Source: Anastatus disparis (lineage: Eukaryota; Arthropoda; Insecta; Hymenoptera; Eupelmidae). Taken from it: a stretch of 64,000 nucleotides of DNA. The stretch covers positions 5,695,001-5,759,000 of the forward strand of contig JAFFSR010000301.1 of the NCBI GenBank assembly GCA_017163975.1, given 5' to 3'. Both the position numbers and the translations under genes were made by a program. Positions 9,418 to 20,115 of the stretch are shown here, piece after piece (position 1 is the first letter of the stretch; each line of letters begins with the position of its first letter). Below the pieces are notes generated by a model, which searched no databases, was not told the DNA's origin, and saw nothing but the letters and a program-made list of their open reading frames with translations.

Positions 9418-11310
9418 ACTGCTATGATGGCAACCTCCGATTATGCCACTATTATACTTTGTGATTTTTACCAGAAAATTTTTCTCAGCGAATAAACTTT
9501 TTCAAACTTTTTCGGAATTTTATATAAAGTTTTGAAATGCTATAGATAAACGTTTATCAAACATTTACCAAATTTTTCCTACACTTCTACCAAAATTGTG
9601 CAAAATTTTGTTCCAGTATTTTGGAAAATTGAAGTAAAATGAAAACTTTTTAATGAAAGTCAAAATAAGTTTTGCCAAATTTATTTTACTTTGATCAATA
9701 TATTTCTATAAACTTTTCCCAAACTTGCCCTGACAAACTCAGCTTTTATTAATTTTTTCCCAAACTTTCTCTGCACTTTTCCTCATTAAAATAAACTTTT
9801 TTGAACGTCATCTTATCATTTATTAAACTTTCCCTGAACTTTTGCCAAACATTAAGGTTTAGAATATCAAGTTTGGTATAATCTCATTGCCCAAGTTCGG
9901 GAGATGTTCTGTCAAACCAAAACTTTAACCGAACTTTCCCCAAGAGTAATTTTTTCTTTCAAAATCATCTAAAAGTGTTGTATAAGAAATCTTTCAGCAT
10001 TTTTTTGAAAGAAATCTTTACAAAAGTAATCGTTATGAAAGCGTTTTTAAGTCATAAGAAATCTTTTCTAAGAATCCTATTGCGATATCTTTAAAAATAA
10101 CAGTTAAAGTAAACTTTTTTTGGAAATGGAAAAGAAATCTCCCTAAGTTGTTATCTTAAATAAATCTTTAGCCAGAAAATTCTATTGCGAACTTTTTTAT
10201 TATATGAATCAAAGCAATTAGCATTTTGCATAAAAAAAATGTATTATATCCGTCAGATAGAATATGAAAAAATAAAAGACCCGTATTTTTTTGTTTTTCA
10301 AAATATGATAAATTGCAAAAGTTACAGTCGATATAAGTTATTACAATTTTGATAAATATAGATATAGCGCTATGATAAATGACGTCACGATTGCTATTGG
10401 CAAAATGACAATCGTGACGTCACACCAATTTCAACTGCCTCTATCTCTTCAAGTTTTCATTTTCATGAAAAAAGAAAAAATACGTGTCCTATATTTTTTC
10501 ATTTTCTTAATAACGGATCTAATGAATTTAAAAAAAAATTTCTTGCAACATCCCAATTATCGATTTGAATAATTTTTTTAGTACTTACTTGTTTATAACT
10601 GTTAGGTGGCGTTTTTTTTATTTCTGCTATCCCTTATTCAAATTTCGAAAACGCAGGTACGAAAGGTTCTAATACTCCGTGTTTGAAGCTCTTTTTTTTA
10701 CGGAGAAGAGACTCTTATTATTTTTTTGGATCTTCCCTTAGGAAGAAAATAATTACCAAATTATTAACTTGTGGATTTATTAATAATAAAATAAATCCAA
10801 AACTTTTCCCGAGTTATCTGAGGAAAACTTTAAGAAGACTGTACAATTTCTTTATTAATGTCGACATTTCAAAGATAACTTTAAGAAAATTATAGGTTTT
10901 CTTTTGTAATACAATAAAAATCTTCAAAAAAACTATAATTCCTGGATAACAGAAATATATCATATAGAATTCATTAAAAATCTTTAAGAACTCTTTAACT
11001 CTAAAATTTATAGAATTTGTAGAAATCTGTCACAAAGAAATCTTCAAATATTATGAAAATGAAGTTTCAAGATTTCGGTAAAGTTTGCTTTTGGTCGGAC
11101 AACTTAAAACCTTAAGCGTTATTTTGGTCTTCTTTTGGAATTTCTTGAAAGATTCTTTCCAAGGTTGCAAATATTTAGATCAACTTAGGATTTAAATAAA
11201 TTTCAATTCAGAAATCTCTTTTAAATTCGTAATTAAATCTCATTAAATTCACAAATCATATTTGATTTGTTAATTAAATATATTTAATTCACAAATCAAA
11301 AATTATTCGT
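9418..11310. other. AT-rich non-coding region
   Basis: No protein-like ORF is present. From 9480 to 9970 the sequence is built of loosely repeated AAACTTTT and CCAAACTTT words. A perfect hairpin with CRE-like palindromes lies at 10380-10422. Between 10,000 and 11,110 there are scattered AGAAATCTT words and nothing else I can name. Short ORFs at 10372-10572 and 10683-10895 are low complexity. Confidence 0.5.
10380..10422. repeat. Perfect 14-bp hairpin carrying two TGACGTCA palindromes
   Basis: TGACGTCACGATTG (10380-10393) pairs perfectly with CAATCGTGACGTCA (10409-10422) across a 15-nt loop. Each arm contains the CRE consensus TGACGTCA. It could be the centre of a small palindromic element or a chance strong stem. 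Confidence 0.6.
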
Positions 11311-11553
11311 GAATTAAGAAAGCTTTAATTAGAAAATCGAAGTGAAATTCTGAATTGAATTATTTCAATTAAGGAATCAAAAATTAATCTTGAATTAAAA
11401 GAGCTCCAATTAGGAAAATGAATGTGGATTTTGAATTAAATTAATTCAATTATGAAATCAAAAACTAATCGCAAATTAAAAGAGCATCAATTAGAAAATC
11501 AAAGTGGAATTCTTAGTTAAATTATTTCAATTAAGAAATCAATTATGATTTGT
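11311..11553. repeat. Three tandem copies of an ~80-bp unit
   Basis: Units begin near 11311, 11391 and 11472 with GAATTAA followed by AATTAGAAAAT and a TTTCAATTA core. They are AT-rich, diverged and non-coding. AATTGAATT-like words extend to about 11600. Confidence 0.55.
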
Positions 11554-11657
11554 CAATTCAAGGACTTCGAATAAAACAATCAACGATTCATTTCTTGCTG
11601 AATGTAAATCTAATTATAAACTTTTAACCCATGAACCCTAAATCTATAAACTATATA

Positions 11658-12801
11658 CACTGCAGTCCAGGTGCTTTTGCCCACCCTAGACTAAAATTCT
11701 GAAAAATTTTGTATCGCGATAAAAAATTATCGTACGGAGCTTTACAAGGTTTCATTTTGAAGGTTTTGTAGAAACCTTTAAAATGGAAGAGGTAGTATAA
11801 CCGTTTCTCCATTTTTTATGGGTTTTATGACGTCATAATTAAAAAAAGTTTTTCAATTTATCTTTTAGAACTTTGATGTGATTTCTTTTTATGGGTGATT
11901 GTTGTATTGAAAAACTACAACCAACATTTGAAAGCTCTTTCAAAAAACTATAAAATCCATGGTTGATAAATTTTTTCAAGTATTTATTTTAAGAGCTATA
12001 TGCGGTTTTACACAAAAATAATGGTTTTTGTAAAAGTAGTTGTAGCTCTGTAGGTTTTGAGTTTACAGAAAAATTGTATTAAGAAAAAATGTTGCATTTT
12101 GTCAAAACTATCAATGTCTTGAGTTCTAAAATATAATGAAATAAATTTTTTTTTCATTATTTTACTATTAAAAATTTTTTTATTTCATAAAAAAACAAAT
12201 ATGTATTCAGGCAAAATAAAAAAAAATTAAAAAATAAGAACGAAAAAACGTTTTGTCATATGTGTATGTTATAACAGAAAATTTTTTTTATAATAAAAAA
12301 ATAAAAAAAAAAGAATTTATTTTATTTTAGAACCTGATACATTAATTGTTTTTACAAAATGCAACATTTTTCCTTATTACAATTTTTCTGTAAACTCGAA
12401 ACCTACAGAGCTACAACTACTTTTACAAAAACCATTATTTTTGTGTAAAACCGCATATAGCTCTTAAAATAAATACTTGAAAAAATTTATCGACCATAGA
12501 TTTTATAGTTTTTTGAAAGAGCTTTCAAACGTTAGTTGTAGTTTTTTAATACAACAATCACCCATTGAAAGAAATCGCATCAAAGTTCTGAAAGATAAAT
12601 TGAAAATTTTTTTTTATTATGACATAAAATCCATAAAAAATGGAAAAGTGTGAATGTTACTTCTTCCATTATAAAGGTTTCTACAAAACCTTCAAAATGA
12701 GACCTTGTAGAGCTCCGTTCGATAATTTTTTATCGAGATACAAAACTTTAAATTTTTCATAATTTTAATCTAGGGTGGACAAAAGTACCTGAACTGCAGT
12801 G
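11658..12801. mobile_element. Foldback DNA element with ~480-bp inverted repeats, TA target site
   Basis: The left end CACTGCAGTCCAGGTGCTTT and the reverse complement of the right end, CACTGCAGTTCAGGTACTTT, are near-identical. The arms stay complementary to about 12130 and 12320, leaving a short AT-rich centre. TA flanks both sides (11656-11657 and 12802-12803), which suggests Tc1/mariner-type mobilisation. There is no coding capacity, so this is a non-autonomous MITE-like element. The LTR element at 12811 begins 9 bp after its right end. Confidence 0.85.
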
Positions 12802-12810
12802 TATATGTAT

Positions 12811-13746
12811 TGTAACGTCATACACGAGTATAACGTACTTTTATTTAATATATGATGAATAAAATCACCATATACGAAAACTTCGCACCTTGTTTTACCT
12901 TTTGACAAGATCATGAAGATAAAACAAGATGGATGCCGTTTATATATAAAACTCCGAGTTTACCACGCTATCCCTTTCGCGCGTACAAACTCGTCGAATT
13001 AATAAGATCTTGAGTTATTTAATAGTTAGGTTGACGAAAGCCAGATCGTACGCTATAGGAACGCCATGTCCTGCAGATTCGGGTCCATTACTTTTCGTCA
13101 AACCTTTAAGTTATATTCCTGAAAAATATATCAGGGAGTTATGGGAGCATAAGGTATAGAGGATTCTTATGTGGTCTCTTGTACCAAATCTTTTATTTTG
13201 TTTTTCGATAATCACAATTAACACACTTGCAAAGACGTGCAGACACTAAGCACAAAGCTTTACGAGAAAACACGTCGATGCAAGGCACATTTCACAATGG
13301 CACTTAGCTTCTTTATGCATTAACGATTAAGATAATTTACTTTTAATAGTGAAGGAAAATTCACCACTTCACTTTATATTTAATCTTTTAAATGCGTACT
13401 AGACATTTCTTTTGCTGCTATAAGAGTTTGAATAGCAAGAGATTATACATGACTCTGTATTTAATTTTAAGGAGAACTTTATTAAGCGTTAACCGATACA
13501 AGAGTGACGAGCTTAGCTTCTCGCTGAAACTCGATGGTTCGCATTTTAGGCGCTTGCCTCTATATTCCTACTCTGCCGCATCAGAGTAGGGATATTATAC
13601 ATTGTAAAGCATAAGCGTTACAGTTAGTAGTCGCTTGGCTGTCGAAATTAGGGGCGTAGCTGCGTGTTCGGATCTTTCCTATATCCCTACCCGCGCTCAC
13701 TCGCAGCAATGCTTTTGCTGATACAAAATCTAATTGCTATGTCTCA
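12811..13746 (-). repeat. 3' LTR of element A (936 bp)
   Basis: Full-length LTR, TG...CA ended. Compared with the other LTR of this element it contains about 690 extra bases (roughly 12841-13530). A polypurine tract abuts its inner end (13747-13757, AGGAGGGCAT in the sense direction). The 65-aa plus-strand ORF inside it is not supported as a gene. Confidence 0.8.
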
Positions 13747-14437
13747 ATGCCCTCCTGAAATAAAGTGGCTTTGATTCTATTTAAAAATGCACTTTATTTC
13801 ATAAATTTATATGAATTATATTTTTTACCTGATAAAAAGCATTGCTACGACTGATCGCGCGTACTTCTACTTATATCTTTTATCTTTTTACATTATATCA
13901 TTTTCTTATTGTTCAAACTTACAACAATTTTATTTCTTAGATTTAGACAATTTAAACAATTTATTTCTCTACATGCGCAAGTTTGTGTGGGCTATACGTG
14001 CCCCCCAAATAAAGTATTTCGCACGTATTTAACGTTTGAAGTAAACGTTTTCATATTTAAATCTTTGTGCTTAAGTTATTCTTTTTCATTTTAAATAATA
14101 TTTTACTTTTGAGAGGAAATTACGTGCGAAAAACTTTATTTCTTCAACGCACACAGACAAGTTAGGCAACTGATAACTTTACTTTATATTTAATTTTGAT
14201 TTTACTTATACTAGCTTTCTTTTTCGTTTTAATTTTAATATTATCTAATTTATCATATTGAATTTTTGGTTTTTACATCTTTTTTATTTTACATTTTAAT
14301 TTAATCTTTTGTTTTACCTTTTTTTATAAATTTAATTTTTCAAATACTTTAATTTTTAATAAACTTTTAATATAAATATATTTTTTCAAAATTTGCTCAA
14401 TGCTTAAAATTATTTTACATTTACTTTAGGTTCTTCT
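13747..14437. other. Non-coding region between polypurine tract and coding remnant of element A
   Basis: T-rich. A second polypurine-like site (GTGCCCCCCAAATAAAG, about 13999-14015, purine-rich on the minus strand) resembles the tract next to the LTR and may mark an older LTR junction. Overlapping plus-strand ORFs at 13811-14094 are not convincing. Confidence 0.4.
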
Positions 14438-14770
14438 TTACCTAAATGTGTTGATTGCATTCTCTTGATGATTCTTCTTCTTCAGTCCTTTTTCTTCTAT
14501 GATGCTTTCATCATTGTTTAATAATGTTTTATTTTTTGTTCCACTGTGGCCATAACTCTTCTTGATTTCTTTCAAATTATCATATATCGATGAATTTGCT
14601 GATTTCATTTTTTGTCTGCTCAACATAGGTTTTAAATTTATTCGTTTATATTTTGAATTTTTATTAAATGAGATCTGTTCACCTTGCTTGTAGCTTTTCT
14701 TATTTCTTTCATCTGAAGAATAAGAAGGTGTATTTTTTATAGGTTTTTCCCAATGTTTAACATAGATAAC
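14438..14770 (-). pseudogene. Unrecognised basic ORF fragment of element A
   Basis: A 111-codon open frame without a clear start. It opens with VIYVKHWEKP and continues with Lys/Asn/Ser-rich sequence to a stop at 14438. Its position, downstream of gag and before the 3' LTR, is where the integrase tail would lie. VIYVKHWEK could be the end of a small barrel domain, but this is a guess. It may equally be a short accessory ORF. Confidence 0.3.
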
Positions 14771-14906
14771 AGTTCCGATTTATGCCATGTCTCCACAATC
14801 ATATTTAACATTTTATGAGTATTTTAATTTTTAATTTTTTTCTTTTTTGGGGTATTAATCCTCGTTGTATCTCTGCCCCCCTCTGTATTTTGAAATACAA
14901 CTTTAT

Positions 14907-15281
14907 TTAGTTTTCCTGATTATCTATATCAGGTTCATCATCGATGTTTATATTTAGAACATCTAACTCATTTATGCTTTGTTTGAACATTTTCTGACTC
15001 ACAGGAGTTTTAAACTTCTCGTATGGTCTAAATTTTCTTCCATTATTTTTATTATTGTCGGATACCTCAGTGCAATTTACTTGATTGTATTCTTTATATT
15101 CTGGTCTTTGACCATAATTGGTGCTTTGTTTTTCATATTTTTTGTGATTATTCGTCGTAAACTTGTTTGTTCCTTCTTCCTTTTGTTGATTTAGATTTTC
15201 TCGTTGTGGGTAATTTTCTTCCTCTTGATGTTGTAGGTTGTCTTTTTGATTTTTGTTTATATTGTTTTTCGTCGCTGTCAT
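14907..15281 (-). pseudogene. Gag C-terminal extension in shifted frame
   Basis: A 124-codon frame that overlaps the last 134 bases of gag and lies in the +1 frame relative to it. The first half is Asn/Gln/Lys/Glu-rich low complexity. The end (SQKMFKQSINELDVLNINID) looks like genuine protein. Either gag has suffered a frameshift near its end or the element uses ribosomal frameshifting here. A G-run (GGGGGG in the minus sense, 14876-14881) follows the ORF. Confidence 0.4.
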
Positions 15282-16101
15282 AATCTGCTAATATTCTTAA
15301 TAGTGTTGATTTATCCTTTGTCTGTGAAAATTGAAACGCTTGTTTTATGCTTCTATTAAATTGATTCGCTATTTTCTCTATTATTTCATTATCAGTATAG
15401 TTCAAATCTAATTCTTTGGCGTATCCAAATATCTGTGTGGCATAAGACACCCTTGATAATTTTCCATTTTTATAATACTGCCCAAATTCAACTTTTCTTC
15501 TTGATGTTCGTTGTATATCTTTATTCCAGAACCTTTCTCTGAATAATTCTTTAAATTGATTGACTGTGTGTACATCATCCTGGTGTATATACCACCATGC
15601 GTTAGCTTCTTTTTGTAGTACAGATTGAAGAATTTGTAGTTTTTCTTCGTCATCTAGTTTTTTCAATGCCACATATTTATCCAATTCACTTAAAAATTTT
15701 ATTGGCCTTTCTCCTTCTTGTCCTTTAAACTTCGGTAACGGAATTTTTATTTTAGGCTGTTGTGTGTTGTCACATCTATGTTGTGTATTATTGTTATCCA
15801 TTTGTCCTTTTATTTCGTTAATTTTTTCGTCTAGTTCGTTAGCAATTTCATCCATCCTTTCAACCAAGTTATTATATATTTGCTTAACAAATTCATCGCT
15901 TTGAAGACCATTTTTTATTACTTGTAATTCCGCGTTGAGTTGTTCATTCTTAATTTTAAATTCTTGATTTTCTTTAGATAACGTTTTTACTTCCAATGAT
16001 ATTACTTGCATCCACTCATGTAGCTTCGGATTAATCTTCTCTACTGTATCTTGATCTTCATGAATCTCGTTCATTATAACATCTGCTTTACGCCTAGACA
16101 T
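15148..16101 (-). CDS. Gag of LTR element A
   Basis: A 317-residue protein. Residues about 30-100 are predicted coiled coil (heptads of Leu/Ile with Glu/Lys). Residues about 115-265 match the Ty3/gypsy capsid fold: IPLPKFKGQ, FLSELDKYV, and AWWYIHQDDV with the conserved Trp region, then FKELFRERFWN. The tail is basic (RRNKQ) with no CCHC knuckle in this frame. The ATG follows a long AT-rich leader. Capsid assembly around the retrotransposon RNA is the expected role. The element lacks a visible RT and integrase, so it could move only if helped. Confidence 0.75.
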   Translation of the reverse strand: MSRRKADVIMNEIHEDQDTVEKINPKLHEWMQVISLEVKTLSKENQEFKIKNEQLNAELQVIKNGLQSDEFVKQIYNNLVERMDEIANELDEKINEIKGQMDNNNTQHRCDNTQQPKIKIPLPKFKGQEGERPIKFLSELDKYVALKKLDDEEKLQILQSVLQKEANAWWYIHQDDVHTVNQFKELFRERFWNKDIQRTSRRKVEFGQYYKNGKLSRVSYATQIFGYAKELDLNYTDNEIIEKIANQFNRSIKQAFQFSQTKDKSTLLRILADYDSDEKQYKQKSKRQPTTSRGRKLPTTRKSKSTKGRRNKQVYDE

Positions 16102-17448
16102 TTTTGCTTTTTATTTGTATCAAGAGAAAATAGCTAACTAATTTATTTAAAAATTTAATTCTGTTATATAAAAGAAAAAATAAATTTCTTGAATTTAAAT
16201 TAATAAAAATGAAAATAATTTACGAGCTTTCTTTAAGTATCAAATGCTTAAATTGTTAAATTCAACAACTTTTACTCAATATCTAATTTCAAATTTAAAT
16301 TTCTGTAATGTTTATTTATTAATGAGTGTTGTAAAGTTTAACCGTTGAGGTTAACAATTCAAACATTTATAACGCTTCTAATTTGTTTGTTTTTGTAAAT
16401 TGTCTGTGCTTTGTAAATTTAATTTGTACACGCTTAAATTTGTTTACAATTATTTATTTTGAATGTTAAACATTTAACGTTTAATTTATTTCTATGTAAA
16501 ATCTAAATTACAATCTTTCAAAATTAAATTTAGCTATTAAACGTTCAATGCTTAATTCATTTCTCAAACAAAATTCAAAACGACAAATATTTATTTATAG
16601 TTATATTTTTTAATGAGTTATATTTTATTTAAATTAAAAACTATTAATTGCTGTTGTCAATTTATTTTCTAAATATTGAGTACCACTGACAAAGTTGAGT
16701 GTCACTGCTGAATTTTATTCTAAATTATAATTTTATTTTGAATGTATATAATAAAATTTCATGAACTTATTACAGGCTGAATCCACTTTATTTGATTCGT
16801 TTGTTTACGTTCGATAACCTAAACTTGGTGCTTGGAATGCTTGTTATTTATTTTATATTCGAAATAATTTGAGAATGACTACTTTTATGTCTGTTTAAAT
16901 TTTAACACTTATATAATTTATATTCTCTTGAATATTCTTTTTTCAAATTTTCGTCATTTTCAATTTATTTCCTCGAATTTTACATGAAATTTTTCTCGCT
17001 TTTCGTGAAAATATTAAATTTTCTGTCTAATTGTTCTGTTTGTTTCATTTTTCATTATTTTAATTTATGCAAAACTTATCTCTTTCTAAATTTTTCAATC
17101 GTGATTTTATTTTGTTTAAATTATTTTATTACTAAACATTTTGCGCTTTTTCAAACAAGGTTTACTATTTTGTGACAATAAAAAAAAAATTTCTAATACA
17201 AAATTTCGCATTATACATTATAATTATTTCAATTTATTTTTTCCAATTTGTAATTGACTGTAGAAAATCACGATTTGATTTATTCTGTTTTACAGATAAA
17301 TTTTTCTCTTTCATTAAATAGCTTTTAACGCTTTACAATAAATTATTATTTTTACTTTTACAAACTTTTACTGTGCACTTTAATGTGTTTTTATTACAAA
17401 AATTAAGTTTTTTATTTAACAAATTTCATAAATTCTCAAGTATGGGTT
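16102..17448. other. AT-rich leader of element A
   Basis: Untranslated region between the primer-binding site and gag (sense minus). It is rich in AATTTAAA words and holds no supported ORF. Confidence 0.45.
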
Positions 17449-17469
17449 GTATTCGACCGGAGGGCGCCA
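17449..17469 (-). promoter_or_regulatory. Second primer-binding-site-like sequence in element A
   Basis: In the minus sense it reads TGGCGCCCTCCGGTCGAATA, preceded by CGTCACAAC. TGGCGCCC is the hallmark start of a tRNA-primed PBS. The site nearest the LTR (17969-17988) also starts TGGCGCCC, so the element has two tandem PBS-like sites about 130 bp apart once the nested MITE is ignored. Confidence 0.5.
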
Positions 17470-17545
17470 GTTGTGACGCAGATACAATTTGGCTTTTACA
17501 ATCAACCCAGACAATTCTGTATTTTAATACAATTTATCTATTTAA

Positions 17546-17930
17546 CGGTAAACCGGAGTAGAACCTGTTACCGACTGAGTAACAATTGAGTTGTTTGTTA
17601 TTTACTCAAGTTTTAATCGGTGTATCTTCAAATTAAAGGTCGAGCGCAATAGATATTATTATTATGAACATCTATGCACAAGAAAAAAAGTATTTACCGG
17701 TTTGTTTTTGAGAAAAGTAAGTAACGCGAAAATATTATAAACGTAAACTTTTACTTTGGCGTTACTTACTTTTCTCAAAAACAAACCGGTAGATATTTTT
17801 TTTCTTGTACATAGATGTTCATAATAATAATATCTATTGCGCTCGACCTTTAATTTGAAGATACACCGATTAAAACTTGAGTAAATAACAAAAATGCCAA
17901 TTAGACAAGGACAGCGAATCCGGCCTGCTC
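17546..17930. mobile_element. Palindromic TTAA MITE, family 1, copy 1
   Basis: TTAA flanks both ends (17542-17545 and 17931-17934). Almost the whole 385 bp is one inverted repeat: TTTTTGAGAAAAGTAAGTAA and its complement lie either side of a centre near 17738. Copies 2 and 3 lie at 32530-32913 and 50893-51105. A TTAA duplication suggests a piggyBac- or Kolobok-type transposase. It sits in the leader of LTR element A. Confidence 0.85.
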
Positions 17931-17968
17931 TTAAGACTTTTTATCTATTTTTTAGGTTAACAAATATG

Positions 17969-17988
17969 TTCGAGTTACGTGGGCGCCA
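17969..17988 (-). promoter_or_regulatory. Primer-binding site of element A
   Basis: In the minus sense TGGCGCCCACGTAACTCGAA starts two bases after the LTR end. This fixes the transcription direction of element A as minus. Confidence 0.75.
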
Positions 17989-17990
17989 TT

Positions 17991-18234
17991 TGTAACGTCA
18001 TACACGAGTATAAAGTACTTATAGGCTCGCATTTTAGGCGCTTGCCTCTATATTCCTACTCTGCCGCATCAGAGTAGGGATATTATACATTGTAAAGCAT
18101 AAGCGTTACACTTGGTAGTCGCTTGGCTGTCGAAATTAGGGGCGTAGCTGCGCGTTCGGATCTTTTCTATATCCCTACCCGCGCTCGCTCGCAGCAATAC
18201 TTTTGCTGATACAAAATCTAATTGCTATGTCTCA
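17991..18234 (-). repeat. 5' LTR of element A, internally deleted (244 bp)
   Basis: The first ~30 bases and the last ~210 bases match the 936-bp LTR at 12811; about 690 bases between them are absent. Since LTRs are identical at integration, one copy was altered later. Confidence 0.8.
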
Positions 18235-18465
18235 GTATATACACGGATACGCACGCGCGCGCATCACACACACAGATAAGATAACTCTTCTCTGAATACA
18301 TGGATCGAACTTTGGTAGTTATAAAAAATATTTCATAACCAAACAGCTCTTAGAGGATTATAAACTTACAGTATACCTGAACATCCGCTATTGGAAGTGT
18401 ACTCATTGCGACAAAGCTTATAAAATGCTTATAAAACAATATTAAAACACAACAAATGCGCTGTA

Positions 18466-18869
18466 CACTTGGCGGAAAGTATATTCTTCCGAATGTTAAC
18501 CTCAAATGGCAACATTGCATATTTTACCACAGACATAAGACAATTTCAAATTATAGAGCAACTTTCGCATCATCGTTACTTATTACTAAATGACATAATT
18601 TTAGTAAACAAATTATAATTTTATGAAATAAAAATTTTATTTCTTAGTTCAATAATTATACAGAATCAAATATTGTTAATTAAAATTATATAAGTAATAA
18701 AATTTTAGTAGTTATCATTTAAATTATGCATAAATAACCTATATGAAAAAACAAAATAATCATGATGCGAAACTCAATGCATGATTCGAAGTTCTCTCAC
18801 GTCTGTGGTAAAATATGCAGCGCTGCCATTTGATATACACATTCGGAAAAATATCCTTTTCGCCAAGTG
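18466..18869. mobile_element. TA-flanked palindromic MITE inside the zinc-finger remnant
   Basis: The left end CACTTGGCGGAAAGTATATT and the reverse-complemented right end CACTTGGCGAAAAGGATATT match. TA lies at 18464-18465 and 18870-18871. Inner arms (TTTCGCATCATCGTTAC against ATGATGCGAAAC) also pair. It is 404 bp and non-coding. A diverged relative of one arm lies at about 20480-20620. Confidence 0.8.
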
Positions 18870-19178
18870 TACATTTGAAAATCCGCGAAATAAAGTGCTC
18901 GAATTGTGAAAAATATTTTAGCACTAAACAAAATTTAAAATATCATGAGCGAGCAGTACATTTGAAAATCCGAAATCTTAAGTGCACTTTTTTCAAAAAA
19001 TCATTCAGTATTGAAAAATCTTTTACTACTAAGGGAAGTTCAAAAAACACAAACGCGTAATACATTTGAAAATTCAAATTTTTAATTGTACGAAATGCAA
19101 TAAATCTTTAACTATTAAGGAAAGTCTAAAACAACACGAATGTGTAATACATTACAAAATCCAACATTTTAAGTGTAT

Positions 19179-20115
19179 TGTGACCTACTACCCTATCACC
19201 TGAAAAAGGATAGCACAAAGTGCTCATGTACCAGGAAAGGATATAAAGGTTACAGTATGCACAGACCCGTTTTTGCAGTGGACATCATGCCACGTGCAGT
19301 CCGGGGTCTATATGTGCGAATTATTGTTAGTAATTAGTGTTAGTTTGCCTCTTATTGGCCTCAAACGTAAGACTATTCGTCTCGATAAACAAATTAGCAA
19401 TTTAAGTATATAATGATAAGGTGAGATAAGGTTGATTCAAAGACTATTTCGTCTTATAGAATCACCTATGTACACGCTAGTAACTTCTAACTGATTATTT
19501 CGCGTCTCACTTATCATACAATCACTATAGCTTTACATTTAACACTACACAAAATAATGCAAGTTTATCCTTTTGATATTAAATTAATAAACTAGATGAT
19601 TAGTTCTACAAACGAAATTTATACGTAGAAACGTTAGATAATATTTAATTTAAATCGTTGTCTTTACTACCGGATCAAGTTGGCATCACCAACTTTACTC
19701 GGACCTATAAAGACGAACGAATAAAAGACAAAAGAAACGAGATCTTAGTTTTAACACTTTATTTCAAGGAAGTCGGCCAAAGAGTCCCGTACAAAGATTC
19801 GGCTTCGATCTGCTTAAGCGTCGATCAAGCCGCCGCGGCCGCAATCCTCTCCTACTACTAAGTAGAAGGGATACATTTACATATCTTACATTATACTATT
19901 ACAGGTGCGCTTAGATGTGTGCTAGCGTACGTCACTTTATAGGCGTGGATCGGCGCACATCTAAGCGCGTACATATATTCTTATTAATATCCATCCCGCG
20001 CGCTGGTGATGAATTATGCTTTGATTTAGAGAGAAAATAAGTATTTTATTATTAATTCTTTTTTTACTCCTTATTTTCTCTCTTTTTCTACACAATTTAT
20101 ATTAGAGTGGTCACA
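19179..20115. mobile_element. Solo LTR with GTAT target duplication
   Basis: It starts TGTGACC and ends GGTCACA, a perfect terminal inverted repeat. The flanks GTAT (19175-19178) and GTAT (20116-20119) are identical. It is 937 bp, with no internal retrotransposon sequence. The zinc-finger reading resumes exactly after it, proving insertion into that array. The ORF at 19658-19861 inside is probably incidental. Confidence 0.85.

Larger units (their letters stand above)
12811..18234 (-). mobile_element. Gypsy-like LTR retrotransposon A, minus strand, pol largely lost
   Basis: The terminal repeats at 12811-13746 and 17991-18234 share their ends (TGTAACGTCATACACGAGTA and TTGCTATGTCTCA in plus-strand reading). 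GTAT flanks both outer sides (12807-12810 and 18235-18238). Orientation is minus: TGGCGCCCACGTAACTCG, a primer-binding-site sequence, lies just inside the right LTR, and a purine tract AGGAGGGCAT lies just inside the left LTR. The interior holds gag on the minus strand, a short downstream ORF and no recognisable RT or integrase. A TTAA MITE is nested at 17546-17930. Confidence 0.85.

Noticed and set aside
19658..19861. 67-codon ORF with an alanine run inside the solo LTR
   Set aside because: It is contained within LTR sequence with no domain or conserved start context.
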